NCBI RefSeq assembly: GCF_039566955.1
Contig: NZ_CP154796.1
Span: forward strand, 6,952,308 to 7,016,307
Reading direction: 5' to 3'
DNA: 64,000 nucleotides
Source: Micromonospora sp. DSM 45708
GTDB taxonomy: Bacteria > Actinomycetota > Actinomycetes > Mycobacteriales > Micromonosporaceae
Shown: piece by piece, positions 8,191 to 18,845 of the stretch
Layout: each line of letters opens with the position of its first letter
Position numbering within the stretch: position 1 is the first letter of the stretch
Notes under the pieces: model-generated
What the model saw: only the letters and a program-made list of their open reading frames with translations
Told to the model about the DNA's origin: nothing
The model's database searches: none
Program-made: the position numbers and the translations under genes

Positions 8191-9087
8191 ATGATCGAGT
8201 CGACGGTGCGGGCGTTGCGGGACGGCGGCCTGGACCCGGAGCGGGTCCGGCGGGTCGTGGTCGACGCGCTGACCGAGGACCTGGGCGCGGACTTCCTCGA
8301 CGTGACGAGCGTCGCCACCGTCCCGGTCGAGCAGCGGGACACGGCCGACCTGGTGGCGCGCGAGGACGGCGTGGTGGCCGGGTTGCCGGTGGCCGCCGCC
8401 GTGTTCGAGCTGGTGGGCGACGTGACCGGCGCCGGCCGTACGGTCGAGGTGTCGCTGGTGGCCCACGACGGTCAGCGGGTGGCGCGCGGCGACGTGCTGG
8501 CGACCGTGACCGGGCCGACCCGGCTGCTGCTCACCGCCGAGCGGACGGCGCTCAACCTGCTCTCCCGGATGTCCGGCGTGGCGACGCATACCCGGGCCTG
8601 GGCCGACGCGCTGGCCGGCACGAAGGCGATGGTGCTGGACACCCGCAAGACCACGCCGGGGTTGCGCGCGCTGGAGAAGTACGCGGTCCGGGCCGGCGGC
8701 GGCACCAACAAGCGGATGGGCCTGCACGACATCGCCATGATCAAGGACAACCACAAGCTGGCGGCCGGCGGGATCGCGCCCGCGTTCCGGCGGGTCCGGG
8801 AGGCGTTCCCGGACGTGCCGGTGCAGGTGGAGGTGGACACGCTGGCCGAGGCGGTGGAGGCGGTCGAGGCCGGGGCGGGCTTCCTGCTGCTGGACAACAT
8901 GACCCCGGCGCAACTGCGCGAGGTGGTGGCCGTGGTGGGCGACCGGGCGGAGCTGGAGGCGACCGGCGGGCTGACCCTGCCGGTGGCGGCCGAGTACGGC
9001 GCGACCGGCGTCGACTTCCTCTCCGTCGGCGCGTTGACCCACTCCTCGCCGATCCTCGACATCGCCCTCGACCTGCGCGAGGAATGA
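8191..9087 (+). CDS. nadC: Nicotinate-nucleotide diphosphorylase (quinolinate phosphoribosyltransferase)
   Basis: A 298-residue QPRTase that converts quinolinate and PRPP to nicotinate mononucleotide. DTRKTTPGLRALEKYAV holds the substrate-binding Arg/Lys residues, HDIAMIKDNHK and the VEVDTLAEA stretch line the barrel, and GVDFLSVGALTHSS is the C-terminal phosphate-binding end. RBS GAGGAGAGGAA lies just before ATG 8191, which itself partly overlaps the ACTGATG junction. It forms an operon with nadB. Confidence 0.97.
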   Translation: MIESTVRALRDGGLDPERVRRVVVDALTEDLGADFLDVTSVATVPVEQRDTADLVAREDGVVAGLPVAAAVFELVGDVTGAGRTVEVSLVAHDGQRVARGDVLATVTGPTRLLLTAERTALNLLSRMSGVATHTRAWADALAGTKAMVLDTRKTTPGLRALEKYAVRAGGGTNKRMGLHDIAMIKDNHKLAAGGIAPAFRRVREAFPDVPVQVEVDTLAEAVEAVEAGAGFLLLDNMTPAQLREVVAVVGDRAELEATGGLTLPVAAEYGATGVDFLSVGALTHSSPILDIALDLREE

Positions 9088-9092
9088 CCGTC

Positions 9093-9098
9093 TAGGCT
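9093..9098 (+). promoter_or_regulatory. -10 hexamer for leaderless coaX
   Basis: TAGGCT is followed by exactly six bases and then the GTG of coaX at 9105. It lies just after the nadC stop, so coaX may be transcribed on its own in addition to read-through. Confidence 0.5.
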
Positions 9099-9104
9099 GC
9101 CGCT

Positions 9105-9863
9105 GTGCTGCTCTGCATCGACATCGGAAACACCAACACCGTGCTGGCGACCTTCGACGGCGACAAGCTGGTGCACTCGTGGCGGATCAAGACCGACGCC
9201 CGTTCCACCGCGGACGAGCTGGGCCTGATGTTCCGCGGGCTGCTGGCCGGTGACGCCGTGGAGATCACCGGGGTGGCCGCCTGCTCGACCGTGCCGGCCG
9301 CGTTGCGGTCGCTGCGCACCATGCTGAGCCGCTACTACGCCGACCTGCCCAGCGTGATCGTCGAGCCGGGGGTCCGGACCGGCGTGCAGCTCGCCATCGA
9401 CAACCCGAAGGAGGTGGGCGCGGACCGGGTGGTCAACACGCTGGCCGCGTACACGCTCTACGGCGGGCCGTCGATCGTGGTCGACTTCGGCACCACCACC
9501 AACTTCGACGTGATCAGCGGCCGGGGCGAGTTCCTCGGCGGGGCGTTCGCGCCCGGCATCGAGATCTCCTTCGACGCGCTGGCCGCCCGCGCCGCGCAGT
9601 TGCGCAAGGTGGAGGCCACCCGGCCGCGCTCGGTGATCGGCAAGAACACGGTCGAGTGCCTCCAGTCCGGCCTCTACTTCGGCTTCGCCGGCCAGGTGGA
9701 CCGGATCGTCGAGCGGATGTCCGAGGAGTTGGGCGAGGTGAAGGCGGTGATCGCCACCGGCGGGCTGGCCTCGCTGGTGGTGGGCGAGTGCCGCACCATC
9801 ACCCACCAGGAGCCGATGATCACCCTGATCGGGTTGCGGATGGTCTACGAGCGCAACACCTGA
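9105..9863 (+). CDS. coaX: Type III pantothenate kinase
   Basis: A 252-residue ASKHA-fold kinase for the first step of coenzyme A synthesis. LCIDIGNTNTVLATF (residues 3-17) is the phosphate-1 loop, VDFGTTTNFDV the phosphate-2 motif, and GAFAPGIEIS the pantothenate-binding region. Type III enzymes are generally not inhibited by CoA. It fits with panC/panD nearby. GTG 9105 is the only start that keeps the N-terminal strand. The neighbouring gene on the other strand ends two bases after its stop. Confidence 0.96.
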   Translation: MLLCIDIGNTNTVLATFDGDKLVHSWRIKTDARSTADELGLMFRGLLAGDAVEITGVAACSTVPAALRSLRTMLSRYYADLPSVIVEPGVRTGVQLAIDNPKEVGADRVVNTLAAYTLYGGPSIVVDFGTTTNFDVISGRGEFLGGAFAPGIEISFDALAARAAQLRKVEATRPRSVIGKNTVECLQSGLYFGFAGQVDRIVERMSEELGEVKAVIATGGLASLVVGECRTITHQEPMITLIGLRMVYERNT

Positions 9864-9865
9864 CG

Positions 9866-10606
9866 TCAGCGCCGCCGCGCGCGGAGCACGATCGTGCGGT
9901 ACGGCAGCTCCACGGTGGCCCGGCCGGTCAGCTCGGGGTGGGTGGCGAACAGCTCGGCCAGCCCGGCGTCGACGCGCGTCCGTTCCGCCGGCGTGGCGGT
10001 CAGCCAGTAGGAGCGGGTGTGCAGCATGGCCACCAGCTCGTCCGGCGTGAGCGTGGTGGCGTGCGTGAACTCGCCCACCTCGACCGGGGTGAAGGCGGCG
10101 CCGAAGTCGGCGTACCGCTCGGTCACGTCGCCCGCGTTGTGGTCGAGGTGGGCGATCCGGGTCAGCTCCGCCACCCAGCCGACCCGCTCGTCCCGGACGT
10201 TCCACACCGGCGCGAACGTGCCGCCCGGGCGCAGCACGCGGGCGACCTCGGCATGCGCGCGTGCCCGGTCGAACCAGTGGTAGGCCTGCCCGACCAGCAC
10301 CGCGTCGGCGGTGTCGTCCGGCAGCGGCACCGCCTCCGCGCTGCCGGCCAGCGCCGTCGTGCCCGGCGTGCCGGCCGCCAGTTGCGCCCGCATCCCCGGA
10401 TCGGGTTCCACGGGTACGACGTGGTGCCCGAGCGCCGCCAGGCCGCGGGTGAGGATGCCGGTGCCGGCGCCGAGGTCCACCACCCGGGCCGGGGCCGGCG
10501 ACCCGTCCAGCGCCCAGCGCAGTGCCGCCTCGGGATAGCGGGGCCGGAATCGGTCGTACTCGGCGGCGGCGGTGCCGAACGACAGCGCCGCAGTGGGGTC
10601 CGTCAT
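9866..10606 (-). CDS. Class I SAM-dependent methyltransferase
   Basis: A 246-residue protein of the UbiE/type 11 methyltransferase group. Motif I VVDLGAGTGIL, an acidic residue in PVEPDPGM, and the post-motif block DAVLVGQAYHWFD are clear; the latter is typical of trans-aconitate/ubiquinone-type enzymes of unknown substrate. ATG 10606 was chosen because FGTAAAEYDRFRPRYP follows at the expected N-terminal position. It is convergent with coaX, with two bases between the stops, and divergent from lysS. No substrate can be read from the sequence. Confidence 0.8.
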   Translation of the reverse strand: MTDPTAALSFGTAAAEYDRFRPRYPEAALRWALDGSPAPARVVDLGAGTGILTRGLAALGHHVVPVEPDPGMRAQLAAGTPGTTALAGSAEAVPLPDDTADAVLVGQAYHWFDRARAHAEVARVLRPGGTFAPVWNVRDERVGWVAELTRIAHLDHNAGDVTERYADFGAAFTPVEVGEFTHATTLTPDELVAMLHTRSYWLTATPAERTRVDAGLAELFATHPELTGRATVELPYRTIVLRARRR

Positions 10607-10700
10607 GGCGGGCAGGTTATCCCGTAACGGCCGGCACGCCGCTTGAGTACGCTCATGGGCTGACCCCGCCGATGTTCCCCAAGGCTTGAGGAAGCGTGCC

Positions 10701-12209
10701 GTGACCGAGCAGAACGCCCTGCCAACCGACCCCGCCGACGACCTTCCCGAGCAGATGAAGGTCCGCCGGGAGAAGCGGGACCGGATGCTCGCCGAGGGCG
10801 TCGAGCCGTACCCGGTCGGCTTTCCCCGGACCACCACGCTGGCGCGGCTGCGTGAGCGCTACGCCGACCTGCCCACCGACACCGCCACCGGCGACCGGGC
10901 CTCGGTCACCGGGCGGGTGATCTTCATCCGGAACACCGGCAAGCTCTGCTTCGCCACGCTGCGTGACGGTGACGGCACGGAGCTCCAGGCGATGCTCTCG
11001 CTGGACCGGGTCGGCCCGGAGCGGCTGGCGGACTGGAAGCGCCTGGTGGACCTCGGCGACCACGTCGGCGTGACCGGCGAGGTGATCACCAGCCGGCGCG
11101 GCGAGCTGTCGGTGCTGGCCGACGAGTGGACGGTCACCGCCAAGGCGCTGCGCCCGTTGCCGGTGGCGCACAAGCCGCTGAGCGAGGAGTCCCGGGTCCG
11201 CCAGCGCTACGTCGACCTGGTGGTCCGTCCGCAGGCCCGGCAGATGGTGCGGACCCGGTCCGCCGCGGTCCGCAGCCTGCGGGACACCCTGCACGGGCAG
11301 GACTTCATCGAGGTCGAGACGCCGATGCTGCAACTGCTGCACGGCGGCGCGACCGCCCGGCCATTCGTGACCCACAGCAATGCGCTCGACACCGATCTGT
11401 ATCTGCGAATCGCACCGGAACTGTTTCTCAAGCGGGCGGTCGTGGGTGGCGTCGACCGCGTCTTCGAGATCAACCGCAACTTCCGTAATGAGGGCATCGA
11501 CTCCTCGCACTCGCCCGAGTTCGCGATGCTGGAGGCGTACCAGGCCTACGGCGACTACGACACGATGGCCGCGCTGACCCAGAATCTGGTGCAGCAGGCC
11601 GCCATCGCGGTCGCCGGCTCGACCGTGGTGACCCACGCCGACGGCCGCGAGTTCGACCTGGGCGGCGAGTGGCGGTCGGTGACGCTGTTCGGTGTTCTTT
11701 CCGAAGCGCTCGGTGAGGAAGTCACCGTCCGCACCGAAAGGTCACGCCTGGTCGAGTACGCGGACAAGGTCGGCCTCCCCGTCGACCCGAAGTGGGGTCC
11801 CGGCAAGCTGGCCGAGGAGTTGTTCGAGGAACTGGTGGTGCCGTCCCTGGAGGCGCCCACGTTCGTCCGCGACTACCCGGAGGAGACCAGCCCGTTGACC
11901 CGGGCGCACCGGAGCGAGCCCGGTCTGGCCGAGAAGTGGGACCTCTACGTGCTCGGTTTCGAGTTGGGCACCGCGTACTCCGAGCTGGTGGACCCGGTCG
12001 TGCAGCGGGAGCGGCTGGTGGCCCAGGCGCAGCTCGCGGCACGTGGCGACGACGAGGCCATGCGACTCGACGAGGACTTTCTCCGGGCGATGGAGTACGG
12101 AATGCCGCCGGCCGGCGGTATGGGAATGGGAATCGACCGGCTCCTGATGGCGCTGACCGGCCTGGGAATTCGGGAAACCATCCTGTTCCCCTTGGTCCGG
12201 CCGGAGTAG
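10701..12209 (+). CDS. lysS: Lysine--tRNA ligase (class II)
   Basis: A 502-residue LysRS with an N-terminal OB-fold anticodon-binding domain (about residues 60-165) and a class II catalytic core: motif 1 around [10 protein letters not shown], motif 2 around [18 protein letters not shown], motif 3 [13 protein letters not shown] near the end. GTG 10701 has GAGGAAG eight bases upstream. A -10-like TACGCT (10648-10653) lies about 50 bases before the start. Gene order lysS-lsr2-clpC is the same as in mycobacteria. Confidence 0.96.
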   Translation: MTEQNALPTDPADDLPEQMKVRREKRDRMLAEGVEPYPVGFPRTTTLARLRERYADLPTDTATGDRASVTGRVIFIRNTGKLCFATLRDGDGTELQAMLSLDRVGPERLADWKRLVDLGDHVGVTGEVITSRRGELSVLADEWTVTAKALRPLPVAHKPLSEESRVRQRYVDLVVRPQARQMVRTRSAAVRSLRDTLHGQDFIEVETPMLQLLHGGATARPFVTHSNALDTDLYLRIAPELFLKRAVVGGVDRVFEINRNFRNEGIDSSHSPEFAMLEAYQAYGDYDTMAALTQNLVQQAAIAVAGSTVVTHADGREFDLGGEWRSVTLFGVLSEALGEEVTVRTERSRLVEYADKVGLPVDPKWGPGKLAEELFEELVVPSLEAPTFVRDYPEETSPLTRAHRSEPGLAEKWDLYVLGFELGTAYSELVDPVVQRERLVAQAQLAARGDDEAMRLDEDFLRAMEYGMPPAGGMGMGIDRLLMALTGLGIRETILFPLVRPE

Positions 12210-12248
12210 TAGGGCCGCAAAGCTTCGCCGGCTTGTTACGCCGTCCTA

Positions 12249-12279
12249 TTGACGGAGCAAGCATCGGGCAGGTTATCGT
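12249..12279 (+). promoter_or_regulatory. Putative lsr2 promoter
   Basis: TTGACG (12249-12254) and TATCGT (12274-12279) are separated by 19 bases, a little longer than ideal. They lie 40 bases after lysS and 49 before the lsr2 start. Confidence 0.45.
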
Positions 12280-12327
12280 GCTCAGAGTAATGCAGGAGCG
12301 CAACCCTGCTCGAAAGGAATGTGGGAC

Positions 12328-12678
12328 GTGGCCAAGCAGATCATTCACAAGCTGGTCGATGACCTGGACGGCGGGGACGCTGACGAGACTGTCAAGTTCG
12401 CGCTGGACGGCGTGCAGTACGAGATCGACCTCTCGGCTTCCAACGCTGAAAAATTGCGCGATGCATTCGCGCAGTACATCGCGCACGGCACGAAGGTCGG
12501 TCGCGGCGGAGTGGTCGTGGGTGGCCGGGCCGCGCGTGGCCGGGGCGGCGCGACCGCCGACCGCGAGCAGAACCGGGCCATCCGCGAGTGGGCCAAGAAG
12601 GCCGGCAAGGACATCTCCGACCGGGGTCGGATCCCGCAGGAGATCGTGGACGAGTACCACGCCAAGGCGGGGCACTGA
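12328..12678 (+). CDS. lsr2: Lsr2 nucleoid-associated protein
   Basis: A 116-residue Lsr2, the actinobacterial H-NS-like protein that bridges AT-rich DNA and silences acquired genes. The N-terminal dimerisation part starts AKQIIHKLVDDLDGG, and the C-terminal DNA-binding part has IREWAKKAGKDISDRGRIP with the RGR AT-hook-like motif. GTG 12328 puts the protein in register with its family; AAGGAA lies nine bases before it. A strong terminator follows. In such a GC-rich window the lower-GC cassette near 48-49 kb would be a natural target. Confidence 0.95.
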   Translation: MAKQIIHKLVDDLDGGDADETVKFALDGVQYEIDLSASNAEKLRDAFAQYIAHGTKVGRGGVVVGGRAARGRGGATADREQNRAIREWAKKAGKDISDRGRIPQEIVDEYHAKAGH

Positions 12679-12701
12679 CCCCGACGCACGCGACGGCGAC
12701 T

Positions 12702-12736
12702 GACGCCGGCCCGGAGGACGACTCCGGGCCGGCGTC
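12702..12736 (+). terminator. Terminator after lsr2
   Basis: A perfect 15-base stem, GACGCCGGCCCGGAG (12702-12716) with CTCCGGGCCGGCGTC (12722-12736), has a five-base loop and is followed by T-rich sequence. Confidence 0.8.
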
Positions 12737-13166
12737 GCCGCTTTCGACCTTTTCGTGTCCGATGTCCGCTTCCCGGTCGGGTGTCGGTGGGCGGGTCGGC
12801 CGGCCCGTCCGGCACGGGAAGAATCCGGCGTCCGGGGGAGTTGTCCACAGGCGGTGGAGAATCCGTCCACAGGCTGTGGACGACCGCGGCGGGCGCGTCG
12901 GCGCCGCCGGAGCCCGCTCGACCGGGCTCTCCGCCGGAGGTCGAATTTCGCTCTGCGCGTACAGGCGGGGGTCCCGGAACACCTCCTGAGCGTGGACGGT
13001 TGGCAGAAACGACGTCGGAACGGTCATCGGCGGGGTCACACGACCTCAGCGGAGACGGTCCGCGGCGATAGAGTAAGGAGGCACGGACGCCCGTCCCGGA
13101 CGTCCGCGCACCGGCCCCGCCGAGATCTGACCATCAAGGCGCACGGCATGTGAGGAGCACGAGGGC
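12737..13166. other. 430-base non-coding region upstream of clpC with a DnaA-box cluster
   Basis: No gene is seen. The main content is three DnaA boxes in 43 bases: TTGTCCACA (12841-12849), CCGTCCACA (12863-12871) and, inverted, TGTGGACGA (12875-12883). A -10-like TAGAGT lies near 13071 and AAGGAGG near 13076. No HspR or CtsR operator was recognised. dnaA, dnaN and parAB are absent, so this is not the standard oriC. Confidence 0.6.
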
Positions 13167-15704
<2,538 letters not shown>

Positions 15705-15721
15705 GGCGGGCGAGTTTCCAG

Positions 15722-15762
15722 GGCGACGGCCCCGGTCGGCGAGAGCCACCGGGGCCGTCGCC
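15722..15762 (+). terminator. Terminator after clpC
   Basis: GGCGACGGCCCCGG (15722-15735) pairs perfectly with CCGGGGCCGTCGCC (15749-15762) and is followed by TTTCT. Confidence 0.85.
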
Positions 15763-15791
15763 TTTCTCCGTCCGGGCCCGTCAGCCCTCAG

Positions 15792-15847
15792 TGATCAAGG
15801 AGTTTGCGTCGTTGCGGAGGCCCGTCGCGACGCGAACTCCTTGATCA
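15792..15847. repeat. Dispersed palindrome family A, copy 2
   Basis: TGATCAAGGAGTTTGCGTCG (15792-15811) and CGACGCGAACTCCTTGATCA (15828-15847) pair at 19 of 20 positions. It lies between the convergent clpC and mutY genes. Confidence 0.9.
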
Positions 15848-15873
15848 ACGCTCGATGCGGGTCCGGGTGGCCG

Positions 15874-16773
15874 TCAGGGGAGGGGGACCGGGGGGCCGTC
15901 GCCGGCCAGCCGGAAGGACTCCGCGCCCACCGGTTCCACCAGTCCGTCGGTGACCAGCCCGGCCAGCGCCCGGGCCCGCTGCACGTCGTCGTGCCAGACC
16001 TGGTCCAGCCGCTGGTGCGGCACCGGTCCACTGGTGTCCCGGAGCACCGCCAGGAGCAGGCCGCGTACCTGCCGGTCGGTGCCGGCGTAGCGCTGCGGCC
16101 GGCGGGTCGGCCCGGCCGGGGCGGTCTGCCCGGACGCCCGCCAGGCACAAGTGGACTCGACCGGGCACACCGCGCAGCGGGGCGTGCGGGCGGTGCAGAC
16201 GACCGCCCCGAGTTCCATGAACGCGGCGCTGGCCAGGGCCGCCGCGGCCGGCTCGACCGGCAGCAGTTCCTCGGTGGCGACCAGGTCGGCGGGCCGGGTG
16301 GTCGGGCCGGCGTCCGGCTCACCGGCGACCGCCCGGCACACCACCCGCCGGACGTTGGTGTCGACCACCGGGTGCCGCTGCCCGTACGCGAACGCGGCCA
16401 CCGCCCGGGCCGTGTACGTGCCCACGCCGGGCAGCGCCAGCAACTGGTCCAGCCGGTCGGGCACCACGCCGCCGTGCCGTTCCACGACGGCCACCGCGCA
16501 CTCGCGCAGGCGTACCGCCCGGCGGGGGTAGCCGAGCCGGCCCCACATCCGGATCGCCTCGGCCGGGGTGTCCTCGGCCAGCGCACGCGGCTCCGGCCAG
16601 CGGGCCAGCCACGCCTCCCAGGCCGGCACCACCCGGACCACCGGGGTCTGCTGGAGCATGACCTCGCTGACCAGGATCGCCCAGGCGCCGATGCCGGGCT
16701 TGCGCCAGGGCAGGTCACGGGCGTTGCGCTCGTACCACCGGCTGACCTGGGTGGCGAAGGTGGGCTCAGTCAT
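15874..16773 (-). CDS. mutY: A/G-specific adenine glycosylase
   Basis: A 299-residue base-excision enzyme that removes adenine opposite 8-oxoguanine. The HhH-GPD core shows the E in SEVMLQQT, the helix-hairpin-helix LPGVGTYTARAV and the catalytic Asp in VVDTNVRRV. A 4Fe-4S cluster is indicated by CTARTPRCAVCPVESTC (C-x6-C-x2-C-x5-C). The protein stops soon after, with a short C-terminal part in place of a full NUDIX-like 8-oxoG recognition domain; short MutY proteins are common in actinobacteria. ATG 16773 fits the family's N-terminus. Confidence 0.93.
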   Translation of the reverse strand: MTEPTFATQVSRWYERNARDLPWRKPGIGAWAILVSEVMLQQTPVVRVVPAWEAWLARWPEPRALAEDTPAEAIRMWGRLGYPRRAVRLRECAVAVVERHGGVVPDRLDQLLALPGVGTYTARAVAAFAYGQRHPVVDTNVRRVVCRAVAGEPDAGPTTRPADLVATEELLPVEPAAAALASAAFMELGAVVCTARTPRCAVCPVESTCAWRASGQTAPAGPTRRPQRYAGTDRQVRGLLLAVLRDTSGPVPHQRLDQVWHDDVQRARALAGLVTDGLVEPVGAESFRLAGDGPPVPLP

Positions 16774-16869
16774 GGCGGTGCCGATGATGTCACGGGTGGC
16801 TTTCCCGCTGGTTGGGCGGGCCGGGTGGGCCGGCGCGGCGGGACTTCGGCGGCGCGGCAGAATGTCCGA

Positions 16870-17382
16870 ATGAACGAGCTCGCGATCACCGTCATCGGCC
16901 GGGACCGGCCGGGCATCGTCGCCGACGTCGCGGAGGCCCTCGCCCGGCTCGGCGCGAACCTCACCGACTCGACGATGACCCGGTTGCGCGGCCACTTCGC
17001 GATGACGCTGATCTGCGTGGGCCCGACCGCCGCCGACGTCGAGGCCGCGTTGGCCCCGCTCGCCGCCGACGGGTACCTGCTGGCCACCGTGCGCGCGGTC
17101 GCCCCGGACGGCGCCAGCGTGCCCGCCGGTGAGCCGTACGTGCTCGCGGTGCACGGCGCGGACCGGATGGGCATCGTGGCGGCGATGACCCGGGTGCTGG
17201 CCGACGCCGGCGGCAACGTGACCGATCTGAGCACCCGGCTGACCGGCTCGCTCTACGTGGTGGTCGCCGAGGTGGAGTTGCCGCCGGGCAGCTCGGACGA
17301 GGTGGCCGGGCGGCTCACCCGGGCGGCGGCCGAGCTGGGTGTCGGCGTCAGCCTCCGCCCGGCGGACTCGGACCTGCTGTGA
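16870..17382 (+). CDS. Double ACT-domain protein (GcvR-like)
   Basis: A 170-residue protein made of two ACT domains, the first starting at ELAITVIGRDRPGIVADV (residues 3-20) and the second at EPYVLAVHGADRMGIVAAM (about 88-106). ACT pairs bind small ligands such as amino acids; GcvR of E. coli has the same layout and represses glycine-cleavage genes through GcvA, but no DNA-binding partner is visible here. Its GTGA end overlaps the start of def by four bases, so the two are coupled. A CAGAAT hexamer six bases before the ATG may be a leaderless -10. Confidence 0.8.
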   Translation: MNELAITVIGRDRPGIVADVAEALARLGANLTDSTMTRLRGHFAMTLICVGPTAADVEAALAPLAADGYLLATVRAVAPDGASVPAGEPYVLAVHGADRMGIVAAMTRVLADAGGNVTDLSTRLTGSLYVVVAEVELPPGSSDEVAGRLTRAAAELGVGVSLRPADSDLL

Positions 17383-17942
17383 CCTCCGGGGGGTACGCCG
17401 GCCTGGGCGGCTGGACACCGGAGAAGCTGGGCGTCCCGGGTGAGGTCCGTCCGGTGGTCGCCGCCCCGGAGCCGGTGCTGAGCCGGCCCGGCCCGGAGGT
17501 CGATCCCACCTCGGACGAGGTGGTGCGACTGGCCGCCGACCTGGTGGCCACCATGCGCGTCTCGCCGGGCTGTGTGGGCCTGGCGGCGCCGCAGGTCGGG
17601 GTGAGCGCCCAGGTGTTCGTGGTGGACGTGACCGGGCATCCGAAGGCGGTCACCGTGCACGGCACGTTCGTGCTCTGCAACGCCCGGGTGGTGGAGGCGA
17701 GCCGGTGGAAGGCCGGCCGTGAGGGCTGCATGTCGGTGCCGGACCTGACCGGCGACGTGAAGCGGGCCAGTCGCCTGGTGGTGGAGGGGGCGCTGCCGGG
17801 CAGCGGGGAGCCGGTGCGGTTGGTGACCGACGGTTTCGAGGCGCGTGCGCTCCAGCACGAGATCGACCACTGCACCGGGTTGCTCTTCCTCGACCGGGTC
17901 GCCGGGGCGCACGCCATCTACCAGCGTCAGGTCTACCTCTGA
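17379..17942 (+). CDS. def: Peptide deformylase
   Basis: A 187-residue metalloenzyme that removes the formyl group from new proteins. All three motifs are intact: GCVGLAAPQV (64-73), EGCMSVP (115-121) with the metal cysteine, and HEIDH (160-164) with the two metal histidines and the catalytic glutamate. An N-terminal extension of about 20 residues precedes the usual start. GTG 17379 overlaps the stop of the ACT gene. Confidence 0.95.
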   Translation: MTSGGYAGLGGWTPEKLGVPGEVRPVVAAPEPVLSRPGPEVDPTSDEVVRLAADLVATMRVSPGCVGLAAPQVGVSAQVFVVDVTGHPKAVTVHGTFVLCNARVVEASRWKAGREGCMSVPDLTGDVKRASRLVVEGALPGSGEPVRLVTDGFEARALQHEIDHCTGLLFLDRVAGAHAIYQRQVYL

Positions 17943-18047
17943 CCGACCCCGTGGTGATCCACAGTGGACGTCCGGATCGGGGTGACGCGCGGTCACCGGC
18001 GCGTCGGACCGGCGCGCCGAGCGCCGCGCGACTACGGTAGGCGCATC

Positions 18048-18839
18048 ATGCGTCTGACGGTCGGCCCCCTGCCCCCCACCGTGTACTGGCGGCGTCGTGC
18101 CGTCGTGCTCGGCGCGGGCGTGCTCTTCCTGATTGTCCTGCTCTACTCCTGCACCGGCACGGACCGCAACGCCGGCGGGCCGGGCGGGGGTGACCCGTCA
18201 CCGGGCGGCTCCGCGGGGGCGGCCCCGGGCCCGTCCGGCTCGGTGCTGACCCCGCAGACGGCCAGTCCGTCGCCGGCGCCTGATGCCTCCGGTGGTGACA
18301 CCGGCGCCGACGGCGGCGGCACGAGCAGCAGCGGCGGGGGCACGAACACCGGGGGCGGTACGAACACCGGGGGCGGTACGAACACCGGCGGCGGATCGGG
18401 CCCGGGCGACGGTGGCGCGTCCGGCGAGCCGGTTTCCGCCGACGGCGCCTGCACCGACGCCGAGCTTCAGGTGACGCCGGTCGCGGTGCCGGCCACCGCC
18501 CAGCGGGGCACGGTGGTCACGCTGCGCCTCAAGATCAAGAATGTCTCGAACCGCACGTGCAGCCGGGACGTCGGCGCCGATCTCCAGGAGCTCTACGTCA
18601 AGGCCGGCGCGGAGAAGATCTGGTCGTCGGACACCTGCGGCACCGGCAAGGGCTCGGATGTGCAGTCGTTCACGCCGAACTTCGAGCGCGCCTACGAGCT
18701 GGGCTGGAACGGGCGGGACACCAGCCGCTGCGCCGACGGGCTGGCCGCCGGCCCGTACGCCCCGATCGGCACGTACCAGGTCTTCGCCCGGGTCGGCACC
18801 AAGATCAGCGAGCCGGTGAAGCTGACCGTCACCGGCTGA
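18048..18839 (+). CDS. Membrane-anchored protein with Gly/Thr/Asn repeat linker
   Basis: A 263-residue protein of unknown function. It has a short cytoplasmic head, one membrane segment (about residues 19-34), a long low-complexity extracellular linker rich in Gly, Ser and Pro with three GGGTNT repeats, and a C-terminal domain of about 120 residues (from about 143). The domain has four cysteines (ACTDAE, RTCSRD, DTCGTG, SRCADG) and a beta-rich pattern with VVTLRLKIKNVSN, suggesting an Ig-like disulfide-bonded fold. The family was not recognised. ATG 18048 follows a TACGGT hexamer. It is convergent with disA (six bases apart). Confidence 0.7.
   Translation: MRLTVGPLPPTVYWRRRAVVLGAGVLFLIVLLYSCTGTDRNAGGPGGGDPSPGGSAGAAPGPSGSVLTPQTASPSPAPDASGGDTGADGGGTSSSGGGTNTGGGTNTGGGTNTGGGSGPGDGGASGEPVSADGACTDAELQVTPVAVPATAQRGTVVTLRLKIKNVSNRTCSRDVGADLQELYVKAGAEKIWSSDTCGTGKGSDVQSFTPNFERAYELGWNGRDTSRCADGLAAGPYAPIGTYQVFARVGTKISEPVKLTVTG
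18333..18386 (+). repeat. 18-base tandem repeat inside a linker
   Basis: Two exact copies of GGGGGCGGTACGAACACC (18351-18368 and 18369-18386) follow one diverged copy (18333-18350). They encode GGGTNT units, so copy number can change without a frameshift. Confidence 0.85.
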
Positions 18840-18845
18840 GCCGGG

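Noticed and set aside
12841..12883. DnaA boxes as a chromosomal origin
   Set aside because: No dnaA, dnaN, recF, gyrB, rpmH or parAB genes are present and only three boxes are found; oriC of actinomycetes has many more.
12960..13080. HspR, CtsR or ClgR operator upstream of clpC
   Set aside because: No inverted repeat of the expected form was found on reading; only DnaA boxes and a weak -10 were clear.
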